Below, in pieces: positions 26,994 to 35,743 of a DNA stretch of 64,000 nt (positions are counted from its first letter, which is position 1; every line of letters begins with the position of its first letter). Under the pieces are notes generated by a model that had not been told where the DNA came from, did not search any database, and was given only the letters and a program-made list of their open reading frames with translations. The stretch is from Maritimibacter sp. (GTDB lineage Bacteria > Pseudomonadota > Alphaproteobacteria > Rhodobacterales > Rhodobacteraceae): contig JAABTN010000001.1 of assembly GCA_011389895.1 (NCBI GenBank), forward strand, positions 62,001-126,000. Reading direction: 5' to 3'. Made by a program: the position numbers and the translations under genes.

Positions 26994-29255
26994 ATGACCC
27001 GTTTCGCCGCCCCGATCGCCGAGCAAATCTGGGATATGAAATACCGGCTGAAAGAGGCGGATGGCACACCGCGCGACAAATCGGTCGAGGATACATGGCG
27101 GCGGATCGCCCGCGCATTGGCCGCCGGCGAGCCGGATCAGGAAGAGCGGTTTTACGGCGCGCTCGAAGATTTCAAATTCCTGCCCGCCGGGCGGATCACC
27201 GCAGGCGCGGGCACGGCGCGGCAGGTGACCCTGTTCAACTGTTTCGTGATGGGCACGATCCCCGACAGCATGGGCGGCATTTTCGACATGTTGAAAGAGG
27301 CCGCGCTGACCATGCAGCAGGGCGGTGGGATCGGCTACGATTTCTCGACCATCCGTCCGCGCGGGGCGGATGTTCTGGGCGTGGCGGCGGATGCCTCGGG
27401 CCCCTTGAGCTTCATGGATGTATGGGATGCCATGTGCCGCACGATCATGTCGGCGGGCAGTCGCCGGGGCGCGATGATGGCCACCATGCGGTGCGATCAC
27501 CCCGATATCGAGGATTTCATCAGCGCCAAATCGGATGCCGCGCGGCTGCGCATGTTCAACATGTCTGTGCTCGTGACGGATGATTTCATGGAGGCGGTGA
27601 AGGCCGACGGGCCATGGAACCTGACCTTCGGCGAGACGGTGTATCACACCATCCCGGCGCGCGATCTGTGGAACAAGATCATGCAGGCGACCTATGATTA
27701 TGCCGAACCCGGCGTGATCTTCATCGACCGCATCAACCAGATGAACAATCTGTCCTATTGCGAAGACATCTCGGCCACCAATCCCTGCGGCGAACAGCCC
27801 CTGCCGCCCTATGGCGCCTGTCTTCTGGGGTCGATCAACCTCGCCCGTCTCGTTGCGGACCCGTTCACCAAGACCGCCTCGCTCGACTACGCCGCACTCG
27901 ACGATCTGGTCGCGACCGCCGTGCGCATGATGGACAACGTGGTGGATGAAAGCCGCTTTCCGCTTGAGGCCCAAAGACAGGAAGCGCAGGCGAAGCGCCG
28001 TATCGGTCTGGGCGTGACCGGGCTGGCCGATGCGCTCCTGATGCTCGGGCTGCGCTATGGCTCGGATGAGGCGGCGGCACAGACCGAGGCCTGGATGAAA
28101 CAAATCGCGCGCGCCGCCTACCTCGCGTCGGTCGAGCTTGCGAAAGAAAAAGGGTCCTTCCCGCTTTTCGATACCGAAGCCTTCCTCGCCTCCGGGTCGA
28201 TGCAGGCGATGGACGAAGATGTGCGGGACGCGATCCGCGCGCATGGCATCCGCAACGCGCTCCTCACCTCCATCGCACCGACCGGCACGATCAGCCTCTA
28301 CGCGGGCAATGTGTCATCCGGGATCGAGCCGGTCTTTGCCTATGCCTATACCCGGAAGGTGCTGCAAAAGGACGGCACGCGCACCGAGGAAGAGGTGGTG
28401 GATTACGCCGTGCAGATGTGGCGCGACACCTTCGGGGATGCCGCGCTGCCCGACTATTTCGTGAACGCCCAGACCCTCGCCCCATCCGAGCATGTGAAAA
28501 TGCAGGCGGCGGCGCAGCCTTGGATCGACAGCTCGATCTCGAAGACGATCAATTGCCCCGAGGATATCTCCTTCGAGGATTTCAAGGACGTCTACATGCA
28601 GGCCTACGAGACGGGCTGCAAAGGCTGCACCACCTACCGCCCGAACGAGGTGACGGGATCGGTGCTCTCGGTCTCGGCAGACAGCGAAAAGGTCGCTGAA
28701 ACCGACCGGGGGCAGGGCGATGTCGTCTATATCTCGGAGCCGCTGGACCGGCCACAAGAGCTTGATGGTTCGACCTACAAGCTCAAGTGGCCAGATAGCG
28801 AACATGCGATCTACATCACCATCAACGACCTGATCGTCGGCGGGCATCGCCGCCCCTTCGAGGTGTTCATCAACTCGAAAAACATGGAGCATTTCGCCTG
28901 GACCGTGGCGCTGACCCGGATGATCAGCGCGGTGTTTCGCCGGGGTGGGGACGTGTCCTTCGTGGTCGAGGAATTGAAGGCGGTGTTCGACCCGCGCGGA
29001 GGGGCGTGGATGCAGGGCAAATACGTGCCCTCGATCCTTGCGGCCATCGGCGGTGTGATCGAACGGCACATGATCGCAACCGGGTTCATAGCGGGCGAAG
29101 GCATGGGGTTAAAGACCGATCCACAGGCCGAAGTGATCGCCATCGGTCAGGGTCAGGGCCGGGGTCCGGCCTGCCCGTCCTGCGGCCAATATGACATGCG
29201 GATGGTCGAGGGCTGCATGACCTGCGCCGCCTGTGGCCATTCCAAGTGCGGCTGA
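26994..29255 (+). CDS. nrdJ: Class II (adenosylcobalamin-dependent) ribonucleotide reductase
   Basis: Reduces ribonucleotides to deoxyribonucleotides using vitamin B12, with or without oxygen. The 753-residue protein has the active-site cysteines in TLFNCFVMG and NPCGEQPLPPYGACLLGSINL, the conserved APTGTISLYAGNVSSGIEP, and a C-terminal zinc-ribbon-like CPSCGQYD ... CMTCAACGHSKCG that supplies redox cysteines. There is no radical-generating small subunit nearby, as expected for class II. The gene makes the organism dependent on B12 for DNA precursors unless another reductase exists elsewhere. Single-gene unit. Confidence 0.97.
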   Translation: MTRFAAPIAEQIWDMKYRLKEADGTPRDKSVEDTWRRIARALAAGEPDQEERFYGALEDFKFLPAGRITAGAGTARQVTLFNCFVMGTIPDSMGGIFDMLKEAALTMQQGGGIGYDFSTIRPRGADVLGVAADASGPLSFMDVWDAMCRTIMSAGSRRGAMMATMRCDHPDIEDFISAKSDAARLRMFNMSVLVTDDFMEAVKADGPWNLTFGETVYHTIPARDLWNKIMQATYDYAEPGVIFIDRINQMNNLSYCEDISATNPCGEQPLPPYGACLLGSINLARLVADPFTKTASLDYAALDDLVATAVRMMDNVVDESRFPLEAQRQEAQAKRRIGLGVTGLADALLMLGLRYGSDEAAAQTEAWMKQIARAAYLASVELAKEKGSFPLFDTEAFLASGSMQAMDEDVRDAIRAHGIRNALLTSIAPTGTISLYAGNVSSGIEPVFAYAYTRKVLQKDGTRTEEEVVDYAVQMWRDTFGDAALPDYFVNAQTLAPSEHVKMQAAAQPWIDSSISKTINCPEDISFEDFKDVYMQAYETGCKGCTTYRPNEVTGSVLSVSADSEKVAETDRGQGDVVYISEPLDRPQELDGSTYKLKWPDSEHAIYITINDLIVGGHRRPFEVFINSKNMEHFAWTVALTRMISAVFRRGGDVSFVVEELKAVFDPRGGAWMQGKYVPSILAAIGGVIERHMIATGFIAGEGMGLKTDPQAEVIAIGQGQGRGPACPSCGQYDMRMVEGCMTCAACGHSKCG

Positions 29256-29318
29256 CATCCGACCACAACTGCGCCATCGCCGCTTGACGATACCGGCCCG
29301 CTGAGGCCTTCTTCGTGC

Positions 29319-30059
29319 ATGTTTCCGATCCGCGATCACAACCCGTCCGAGCGAACGCCATATGTCACCTACGCGCTGATCGCCATCAACCTGGTGGTGT
29401 TCTTGTGGCAGCTTTCGCTCGACCAGCGCAGCGAGAACATGTTCATCGTGAGCTACGGGGTGGTGCCTGCGGTGGTGACGCAAGGGTTTGGGTTCGAGAC
29501 CCTCGTGACTTCGATGTTCCTGCATGGCGGCTTCATGCATTTCATCGGCAACATGCTGTTTCTGTGGGTCTTCGGCGATAACCTTGAGGACGAGTTGGGT
29601 CATTGGCACTTTGGTCTTTTCTATCTCGCCTGCGGCGTCGGTGCGGCTTTCGCACAGATCCTGCCAGACCCGACATCGCGCGTCCCGATGGTCGGGGCCT
29701 CGGGGGCGATCGCGGGGGTCATGGGGGCCTATCTTTTGTTTTTCCCCAAGGCGCGGGTCGATGTGCTTTTCATCATCATCGTGATCATTAAGATCATTCC
29801 CCTGCCGGCCTGGATCGTGCTTGGCGCCTGGTTCGCGCTCCAGCTTTTCAATGGCGCGGCGACGCCGATCGAGGGCGGTGGTGTTGCCTATTACGCCCAT
29901 ATCGGCGGGTTCGTTGTCGGGTTCCTCTGGGCCTTGCCGAAATGGGTGCGCGAGGGCGGGCCGGATTTCTGGCGGCGCACCCATGGGCATCCGCCGCACC
30001 CCGAGGCGCGTTACCGGTTTCAGGAAAGCGCGGTGCCGACCGTGCGCAGGCGCAAGTAA
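29319..30059 (+). CDS. Rhomboid-family intramembrane serine protease
   Basis: A 246-residue six-helix membrane protease. The catalytic serine is in GASGAIAGVMGAY, the catalytic histidine in YYAHIGGFVVGF, and the first loop HGGFMHFIGNMLFLWVFG is the conserved HxxxN region. It cleaves membrane helices of other proteins; substrates are unknown. The N-terminus MFPIRDHNPSERTPYVT is common to alphaproteobacterial rhomboids. It starts 63 bases after nrdJ on the same strand. Confidence 0.93.
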   Translation: MFPIRDHNPSERTPYVTYALIAINLVVFLWQLSLDQRSENMFIVSYGVVPAVVTQGFGFETLVTSMFLHGGFMHFIGNMLFLWVFGDNLEDELGHWHFGLFYLACGVGAAFAQILPDPTSRVPMVGASGAIAGVMGAYLLFFPKARVDVLFIIIVIIKIIPLPAWIVLGAWFALQLFNGAATPIEGGGVAYYAHIGGFVVGFLWALPKWVREGGPDFWRRTHGHPPHPEARYRFQESAVPTVRRRK

Positions 30060-30101
30060 TCGGGCCTACGCCCAATCATGACTGCAAGCCGTCCGGGTGG
30101 A

Positions 30102-30296
30102 TCAGTTCGGGCCTACCGGGGAACTGGACAGGAAAGTCGACATGTTGTTCGCAAGCTCTGGCACGGAAGACGAGACGCTGAACCCCGCCGCCATGCCAAG
30201 CATCACGATCACCGCGACAAGGGCAATCCAATCGACGGTAACGGCACCCTCGTCGTTACGAACATATCTTGTCAGAAGTCTCTTGATGGCTTCCAT
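30102..30296 (-). CDS. Small Flp-type pilin-like protein
   Basis: A 64-residue protein with a short basic N-terminal region (MEAIKRLLTRYVRN), then DEGAVTVDWIALVAVIVML, a single hydrophobic helix, and a short polar tail. The charged leader, the helix and the glycine before it resemble Flp (type IVb) pilins, but the usual EY after the glycine is replaced by DW. Such AVTVDW proteins recur in Rhodobacterales. No tad/cpa assembly genes are adjacent. The ATG at 30294-30296 has a CGGAGC ribosome site; upstream in-frame codons are less likely starts. Confidence 0.75.
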   Translation of the reverse strand: MEAIKRLLTRYVRNDEGAVTVDWIALVAVIVMLGMAAGFSVSSSVPELANNMSTFLSSSPVGPN

Positions 30297-30398
30297 GATG
30301 GCTTTGCTCCGTTTCGCTTGACCCGACGTTGGTTGCGAAATCAGGCGCGAGTGGGGCATTGCCATGCCGTGTGTACGAAATCTTTAAGTCAGCGATGA

Positions 30399-31187
30399 TC
30401 AATCGCGAACAATCTTGGCGAATTGATCGAAGATTGTTTCGTTTGCGGCAATAACCTCGCCATCCGCGAGGATATTTCCCGACCGGTCGAGCGGTTCGAT
30501 CAGTCCGCCCGCTTCCTTGACGATCACGACGCCAGCGGCAAGATCCCACGCGTTCAGGCGGCGTTCCCAGTAGCCTTCATACCGGCCCGCGGCGACATAG
30601 GCGAGGTCGAGCGCGGCAGAGCCCCAACGCCGCACACCGGCGCAGGTGGGCATGATCCGGGCCAGGTCTTGAAGCGTGTCGGGCAGATCGCCGCGCCCGC
30701 CAAAGGGCAGCCCGGTGGCAAAAATCGACTCGATCATCTTGGTGCGGCCCGAGACCCTCAGCCGCTGGTCGTTCATGAAGGCCCCGAAGCCTTTCTCCGC
30801 GAAGAACAATTCGTTCTTGGCGGCATCGAAGATGACCCCGGCGACCACTTCGCCCTTGTGTTCGAGCGCAATGGAAATGGCCCAATGCGGCAAACCGTGG
30901 AGAAAATTGGTGGTGCCGTCGAGCGGATCGACGATCCAGCGCCGGGTCGGGTCAACACCCTCTTCCGATCCGCCTTCCTCAGCAACCCAGCCGTAATTCG
31001 GGCGCGCCTCCATCAACTCGGTCTTGATGATCGCTTCGGCGGCAAGGTCGGCTTTCGACACGAAATCGCCCGCCCCCTTCATCGAGACTTGCAGGTTCTC
31101 GACTTCGCGGAAGTCCTTGACCAAGGATCGCCCCGCTTTTCGCGCGGCTTTGATCATGATGTTCAGGTTTGCGCTGCCTTGCTGCAT
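30399..31187 (-). CDS. suhB: Inositol monophosphatase family protein
   Basis: A 262-residue magnesium-dependent phosphatase of the inositol monophosphatase / SuhB family. The metal-binding motifs are WVAEEGG, WIVDPLDGTTNFLHG and NAWDLAAGVVIVKEAGG, all intact. Substrates in bacteria include inositol phosphates; SuhB also acts in rRNA antitermination in enterobacteria. The ATG at 31185-31187 follows an AGGAG ribosome site; the frame open further upstream is not used. It precedes the pilin gene by about 100 bases on the same strand. Confidence 0.92.
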   Translation of the reverse strand: MQQGSANLNIMIKAARKAGRSLVKDFREVENLQVSMKGAGDFVSKADLAAEAIIKTELMEARPNYGWVAEEGGSEEGVDPTRRWIVDPLDGTTNFLHGLPHWAISIALEHKGEVVAGVIFDAAKNELFFAEKGFGAFMNDQRLRVSGRTKMIESIFATGLPFGGRGDLPDTLQDLARIMPTCAGVRRWGSAALDLAYVAAGRYEGYWERRLNAWDLAAGVVIVKEAGGLIEPLDRSGNILADGEVIAANETIFDQFAKIVRD

Positions 31188-31300
31188 GTCCGGGGCTCCT
31201 ATGGACCGGGCCGCGCGACCGGGCGCGGGGGGATCAGGACGCGCGTATACGCGCGGGGATGGGGTTTGCCAAGGGTTTGCAGGGCGCATAGGGTTCGGGC

Positions 31301-32305
31301 GTGTCGCTGCGTCAGATCATCGTAACCTCGCCCGCCTCGACCTTGCCCTACCTGGTGCAGGCGATCGAGGCCGTGGGATGTATCGAATGCCGGGTCCTGA
31401 CCGCTGGAGAGGACGGTAAAGCGGTGCTTCTCGTGTTGGCCAACGACGACAACCGGCAGGCGCTTTTGGACCGGATGCAGGCGGTGTTCGGCCCGGAAAA
31501 CGACGGGGAATGGCGCATCACGCTGCTGCCCGTTGAGGCGACGATCCCGCGGGCCGAGGCGGAACCCGAGGCGCGGCGCGAAGTGGCGTCGACCGGGCTC
31601 ACCCGCGAAGAGATCTACACATCGGTGTGGAAGAACGCGCGGGTGGATCGCAATTACATCGTGTTCGTCGTGCTCTCGACGGTGGTTGCGGCTTTCGGGA
31701 TGCTGGCCAACAACGTGGCGGTCGTGGTGGGCGCCATGGTGATCGCGCCGCTGTTGGGGCCGAACCTCGCCTTGGCGGTCGGCGTGGCGCTTGGCGACGG
31801 GGCGCTCATGCGCCGGGCGCTGGTGACGAACCTTGCGGGCGTCGCGGTGGTCTTGGGCCTGTCCGGCGTGATCGGCGTACTGGCAGAGCCGGTATTCACC
31901 GCCGGGGAGCTCATGAGCCGGTCCGAGGTGGGCTTTGACGGGATGGCCATTGCGCTGGCCTCCGGCGCGGCGGCTGCGTTGTCGCTTGTCACCGGCATCT
32001 CGTCGGCGCTGGTGGGCGTGATGGTGGCCGTTGCGCTGTTGCCGCCGACCGCCGCGATCGGGTTGTTCGCGGGCTTCGCGCGCCCGGACCTCGTCATGGG
32101 GGCGGCGACGCTTCTGGCAGTCAACGTGGTCTGTGTGAACCTTGCCGCACAGGTCGTGATGATGACGCGCGGGATCACACCGCGCACGTTTTATGAGAAG
32201 AAAAGCGCGGCGAGAGCGCGGTGGATTTCGGCCGGGGTGTCCGTCACGCTCCTCATCGCGCTTGGCGCGCTGGTGTGGTGGCGGCTCATTCAACCGGCCG
32301 GGTGA
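31301..32305 (+). CDS. DUF389 / TIGR00341 family membrane protein
   Basis: A 334-residue protein with an N-terminal cytosolic domain (about 1-110) and a membrane domain of about seven helices (NNVAVVVGAMVIAPLLGPN and GISSALVGVMVAVALLPPTA are the typical conserved segments). Function is unknown; a transport role has been suggested for the family. The start is GTG. The stop overlaps the convergent LuxR-type gene by 16 bases. It is divergent from suhB. Confidence 0.85.
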   Translation: MSLRQIIVTSPASTLPYLVQAIEAVGCIECRVLTAGEDGKAVLLVLANDDNRQALLDRMQAVFGPENDGEWRITLLPVEATIPRAEAEPEARREVASTGLTREEIYTSVWKNARVDRNYIVFVVLSTVVAAFGMLANNVAVVVGAMVIAPLLGPNLALAVGVALGDGALMRRALVTNLAGVAVVLGLSGVIGVLAEPVFTAGELMSRSEVGFDGMAIALASGAAAALSLVTGISSALVGVMVAVALLPPTAAIGLFAGFARPDLVMGAATLLAVNVVCVNLAAQVVMMTRGITPRTFYEKKSAARARWISAGVSVTLLIALGALVWWRLIQPAG

Positions 32306-32814
32306 GGGGGCTCGTTTTCGCCCGAGAGCAACTCTTCCATGAAGACCGAGAAAAGCTGCGCGCGGCTTTCGACGCCGGCCTTGGTGTAGATCGCGGTGCA
32401 CTGGGCGCGCACGGTCCCCGGTGCGGTGCCCCGGATGCGCGCGATGTCATCGTTGTCGATGCCCTTGAGCACCATGAGCGCCACGTCGCGCTCAGACGGG
32501 GTGAGGTGCCAGTCGGTGAAAAATGCGTCGATGACCTCGGCCATGTCGCCACGGGCCGCTTGGCTCACGGTTTCCAGCGTGGCCATGCGGGCCAGAACGC
32601 GGCGCAATTCGATCATCAGGAACACAATGCCGCCGACCAACGCGACCGCAGCGACCGCTTCGAGCCACATGTGGACATCGTCCAGCGCGCCGTCGATCGC
32701 GAGGTCCGCAACCACATCGGCGACAAAGAACGCAGCCGTAACCGCCTGGAGCAGGATAACGGCGGCCAGAAGGACCGCCCGCCGTTCATGGGGTGTGCCG
32801 TTGAGGCCTGTCAC
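32290..32814 (-). CDS. Membrane-anchored LuxR-type transcriptional regulator
   Basis: A 174-residue protein with two membrane helices (about 13-36 and 50-69) and a C-terminal LuxR/GerE helix-turn-helix (about 103-160: LTPSERDVALMVLKGIDNDDIARIRG, then TVRAQCTAIYTKAGVESRAQL). There is no receiver or autoinducer domain. The GTG start, one base after the stop of the cytochrome b561 gene, has a strong ribosome site (AAGGAG), so it is translationally coupled to it. A membrane-bound regulator that reads the redox state or a partner of the cytochrome b is a reasonable inference. Targets are unknown. Confidence 0.83.
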   Translation of the reverse strand: MTGLNGTPHERRAVLLAAVILLQAVTAAFFVADVVADLAIDGALDDVHMWLEAVAAVALVGGIVFLMIELRRVLARMATLETVSQAARGDMAEVIDAFFTDWHLTPSERDVALMVLKGIDNDDIARIRGTAPGTVRAQCTAIYTKAGVESRAQLFSVFMEELLSGENEPPHPAG

Positions 32815-32815
32815 C

Positions 32816-33388
32816 TTAGCGCTCCTTAACCTTGGGCTTTTTGCCATGAAACATGGCGGGGACCAAGGGACGACGCGTGACAAGCGTGTCGAGGACCACG
32901 CCTGCCAAGTGCAGACCGATGGAGATCAAAAGCCAAGTGAACAATCCTTCGTGTAGCTCTTCAACCCAGTCGTAGCCGAAGAAACGCACGGTTCCCATCA
33001 TGTATCCCGTGATCCCCATTCCGATCACCGTGGCCCAGAGGTTGTAGGCCATGAGAGCCCCGGCGGGGTTGTGTGACAGGTGGCTCTGGTGCCTGCCCGA
33101 GAGATGCGACGCGAGATAGCGGATCGCCGCGACCGGGTTGGGCGGGAAGGCCCTAAACCGCGCGTGTTCGGTGCCGATCAGTCCCCAGAGGAGCCGCACG
33201 AGCACAAGACCGACCGCCGCATATCCGATGACTTCGTGCATGAGGCTTTCATCTTCGACCACGGTCGCATTGAGCACGATCGCCAAGGCGAGGCTCCAGT
33301 GGACGAGCCGCACCAAAGGATCCCAGACCCGAACGGTGGCGGCTTGGGGCGGCTTGGCAGCCGCCCCGGAGATCCCTGCCTCAGTCAT
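32816..33388 (-). CDS. Cytochrome b561-type membrane protein
   Basis: A 190-residue di-haem cytochrome b with four membrane helices. Likely haem-ligand histidines are in LVHWSLALAIVLN, DESLMHEVIGYAAV, and DWVEELHEGLF and SIGLHLAGVVLDT. The start VRVWDPLVRLVHW is the classic N-terminus of the bacterial b561 (Ni/Fe-hydrogenase cytochrome b-like) family. It moves electrons between the quinone pool and a periplasmic partner. Its start overlaps the PepSY gene stop by eight bases, and its stop lies one base before the LuxR start, forming a tight three-gene operon. Confidence 0.9.
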   Translation of the reverse strand: MTEAGISGAAAKPPQAATVRVWDPLVRLVHWSLALAIVLNATVVEDESLMHEVIGYAAVGLVLVRLLWGLIGTEHARFRAFPPNPVAAIRYLASHLSGRHQSHLSHNPAGALMAYNLWATVIGMGITGYMMGTVRFFGYDWVEELHEGLFTWLLISIGLHLAGVVLDTLVTRRPLVPAMFHGKKPKVKER

Positions 33389-33674
33389 CGGTGCCGACCC
33401 GGGTCACTGCGCCGGTCGCGGTATTCACATAGACCTCGGCCATGAAGCGGTCCTTGACCACGTAAGCTTCGATCTTGCCATACTCCATGTCGATCTTGCG
33501 CACGTCATAGCCAAGCGACGTGAGCGCGGTGCGGATCGCGTCGGGGTCTTTGCCGAGCAGGGTGCCAATGGTGAGATCGACGGGGGCGTTGGCCATGGAA
33601 TAATTGTCGTCGTCCGAGGCGAAGGCCGGGCTGGTCATGGCGAGAGTGGCGAGGATCAAGAGAGATTTACGCAT
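33381..33674 (-). CDS. Periplasmic PepSY-domain protein
   Basis: A 97-residue secreted protein. Residues 1-19 form a Sec signal ending SPAFA. The remainder is one PepSY domain (IRTALTSLGYDVRKIDMEYGKIEAYVVK then AEVYVNTATGAVTRV). Single PepSY domains commonly partner with b-type cytochromes in other bacteria, as here. It is the first gene of the operon with cytochrome b561 and the membrane LuxR regulator. Confidence 0.87.
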   Translation of the reverse strand: MRKSLLILATLAMTSPAFASDDDNYSMANAPVDLTIGTLLGKDPDAIRTALTSLGYDVRKIDMEYGKIEAYVVKDRFMAEVYVNTATGAVTRVGTDD

Positions 33675-33843
33675 GGTGTATCCTTTCAGGTTGGTGCAGG
33701 GCGGAATGCCTGCTGGTGCGATAAACCTGAGAGGCTTCGGGGGGTGGCGCCATTGGAGCGGGGTTTAGGATGCGGGTCATAAGCGGGTGCTTATGTACGA
33801 TGGGCAAACCCGCGGTGCCAAGATTGGAAGGGCCGCGACCCGG

Positions 33844-34749
33844 TCACGCCCGCTGGAGTCTCACCGGCTCCGTGCGCGCCAGTCGCATCATGTGGGCGAT
33901 ATAAGGCTTGGCGACGTCTTCGTCGCGGGTCGCGGCATACATGCGTTTGGTCAGGCCTGTCTCGGTGATCGGGCGGATGGCGTAATCGGGGTTGGTCTTA
34001 TATTTGCCCAGCACCCAGTCGGGCAGGACGGTGACACCGCGTCCGGCGGCGACGAGCATCAAGATCACCTCGGTCAACTCCACGCTCCGCGTACCCCGCG
34101 GCTCGACCCGGGCCGGTGTGAGAAGCTGGGTGAAAATGTCGAGTTTCGCGCGCTCAACGGGGTAATGCAGAAGCGTTTCTTCCGAGAAATCCTCGGCCTC
34201 GATCCATTCGTGTTCGGCCAGCGGATGTTTGGCGGCGCAAACGAACATCGGTTCATAGTCGAACAGCGGCGTGAAGGTCACACCCGGAAGCTCGACCGGA
34301 TCTGAGGAGATCACGAAGTCCACCTCTTCACGGCGCAACGCCTCGATCGCGTCGAAGGCGAGACGCATGCGGATGTCCACATCGACCTCGGGCCATGCCT
34401 CGCGAAACCCGTCGAGCACGGGAAACAGCCAGTCGAAACATGCGTGGCATTCGATGGCGATGTGCATGCGCCCCGAGCGGCCAGACTGCATCGCGTGAAA
34501 TTCGTCTTCCAGCCGCGACACCTCGGGCAGCACCCGTTCGGCCAGACGCAAGAGCTTGAGCCCGGCGGGGGAGAGTTTCATGGGCTTTGAGCGGCGTTGA
34601 AACAACTCCATCCCCGCTTGGTCCTCAAGCCCCTTGATCTGGTGCGACAGGGCCGATTGGGTGATATGCAGAATGTCGGCGGCCCGCGCGAGCCCGCCCG
34701 CTTCGTGAATCGCCCGGATGGTGCGCAGGTGACGGAATTCGATATACAT
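33844..34749 (-). CDS. LysR-family regulator, MetR-like
   Basis: A 301-residue LysR-type regulator: winged helix at residues 1-65 (FRHLRTIRAIHEAGGLARAA, then TQSALSHQIKGLED) and a substrate-binding co-inducer domain. Sequence and position, divergent from metF, point to MetR, which answers to homocysteine. Five codons upstream another ATG is open, but the one at 34747-34749 has GAGGAG seven bases before it and starts MYIEFRHLRT. An inverted repeat in the gap with metF is the likely binding site. Confidence 0.88.
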   Translation of the reverse strand: MYIEFRHLRTIRAIHEAGGLARAADILHITQSALSHQIKGLEDQAGMELFQRRSKPMKLSPAGLKLLRLAERVLPEVSRLEDEFHAMQSGRSGRMHIAIECHACFDWLFPVLDGFREAWPEVDVDIRMRLAFDAIEALRREEVDFVISSDPVELPGVTFTPLFDYEPMFVCAAKHPLAEHEWIEAEDFSEETLLHYPVERAKLDIFTQLLTPARVEPRGTRSVELTEVILMLVAAGRGVTVLPDWVLGKYKTNPDYAIRPITETGLTKRMYAATRDEDVAKPYIAHMMRLARTEPVRLQRA

Positions 34750-34762
34750 GTGAGGGCTCCTC

Positions 34763-34779
34763 ATATTCTTTTTGAATAT
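34763..34779. promoter_or_regulatory. Inverted repeat between the metR-like gene and metF
   Basis: ATATTC (34763-34768) and GAATAT (34774-34779) flank TTTTT in the 106-base divergent gap. LysR proteins bind such interrupted palindromes, so this is the likely MetR site controlling metF and perhaps metR itself. Confidence 0.65.
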
Positions 34780-34855
34780 TATGAATTTGCCTCACTAATG
34801 ACAAGGGCGTAGCACAGGGGAGAACAGGAACACCGGAACGAAACGAGTCTGACCC

Positions 34856-35722
34856 ATGACACCGCCCCGCATCTCTTTCGAATTTTTCCCGCCCAAGGAT
34901 GTCCAATCCACCTTTCGCCTGTCCGACACGGTGCGCGACCTATCGCTGCTTGCGCCCTCTTTCGTCTCGGTGACCTACGGGGCCGGGGGCACGACGCGCG
35001 AATTGACCCATGACGTGGTGACCACGATCCACCGCACCTACGGGCTTCCGGTGGCCGCGCATCTGACCTGTGTGAACGCGTCGAAATCCGAAACGATGGA
35101 CATCGTCGACCGCTACGTGGACGCGGGCGTGACCGACATCGTGGCGCTGCGGGGCGATCCGCCCAAGGGGCAGGGCCATTTCACCGCGTCGAAGGACGGC
35201 TTTGCCAATTCCGTCGAGCTTGTCGAAGCGCTCGCCAAACGCGGGGATGTGAACATCCGCGTCGGGGCCTACCCCGATCCGCATCCCGAGGCGGGCCATG
35301 CCGATGCCGATGTCGAGTGGCTCAAGCGCAAGATCGACGCAGGCGCGACCAGCGCGATCACGCAATTCTTTTTCGAATCCGACACATATTTCCGGTTCCG
35401 TGACAAATGCGTCGCCGCCGGGATCGAGGCCCCGATCATTCCCGGCATCCTGCCGATCGACAAATGGTCCGGGGTGCGCAAATTCGCGATCGGCTGCGGC
35501 ACGCCGATCCCCACATGGCTCGACGAAGCTTATGAACGCGCCGAACGGGACGGGCGGGCAGAGCTCTTGTCGGTGTCCCTGGCCACCGAGCTGTGCACCG
35601 AGCTGATGGAAGGCGGAGCCGAAGACCTGCATTTCTACACGCTCAACAAGCCCGGGCTGACCCGCGACATTGCCCATGCGTTGGGCGTGTCGCCCCGCGT
35701 GGTCTTGCAAAACGTGGCCTGA
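34856..35722 (+). CDS. metF: 5,10-Methylenetetrahydrofolate reductase
   Basis: Makes 5-methyltetrahydrofolate for methionine synthesis, using FAD. The 288-residue protein has the TIM-barrel motifs ISFEFFPPKD, FVSVTYGAGGTTRE, AHLTCVNAS, IVALRGDPPKG and ITQFFFESDTYFRF, and the C-terminal DLHFYTLNKPGLT. Length is that of the bacterial enzyme. It is divergent from the MetR-like gene, the classic arrangement. Confidence 0.97.
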   Translation: MTPPRISFEFFPPKDVQSTFRLSDTVRDLSLLAPSFVSVTYGAGGTTRELTHDVVTTIHRTYGLPVAAHLTCVNASKSETMDIVDRYVDAGVTDIVALRGDPPKGQGHFTASKDGFANSVELVEALAKRGDVNIRVGAYPDPHPEAGHADADVEWLKRKIDAGATSAITQFFFESDTYFRFRDKCVAAGIEAPIIPGILPIDKWSGVRKFAIGCGTPIPTWLDEAYERAERDGRAELLSVSLATELCTELMEGGAEDLHFYTLNKPGLTRDIAHALGVSPRVVLQNVA

Positions 35723-35743
35723 GAACCGGGGCAGGCCCCTCGT

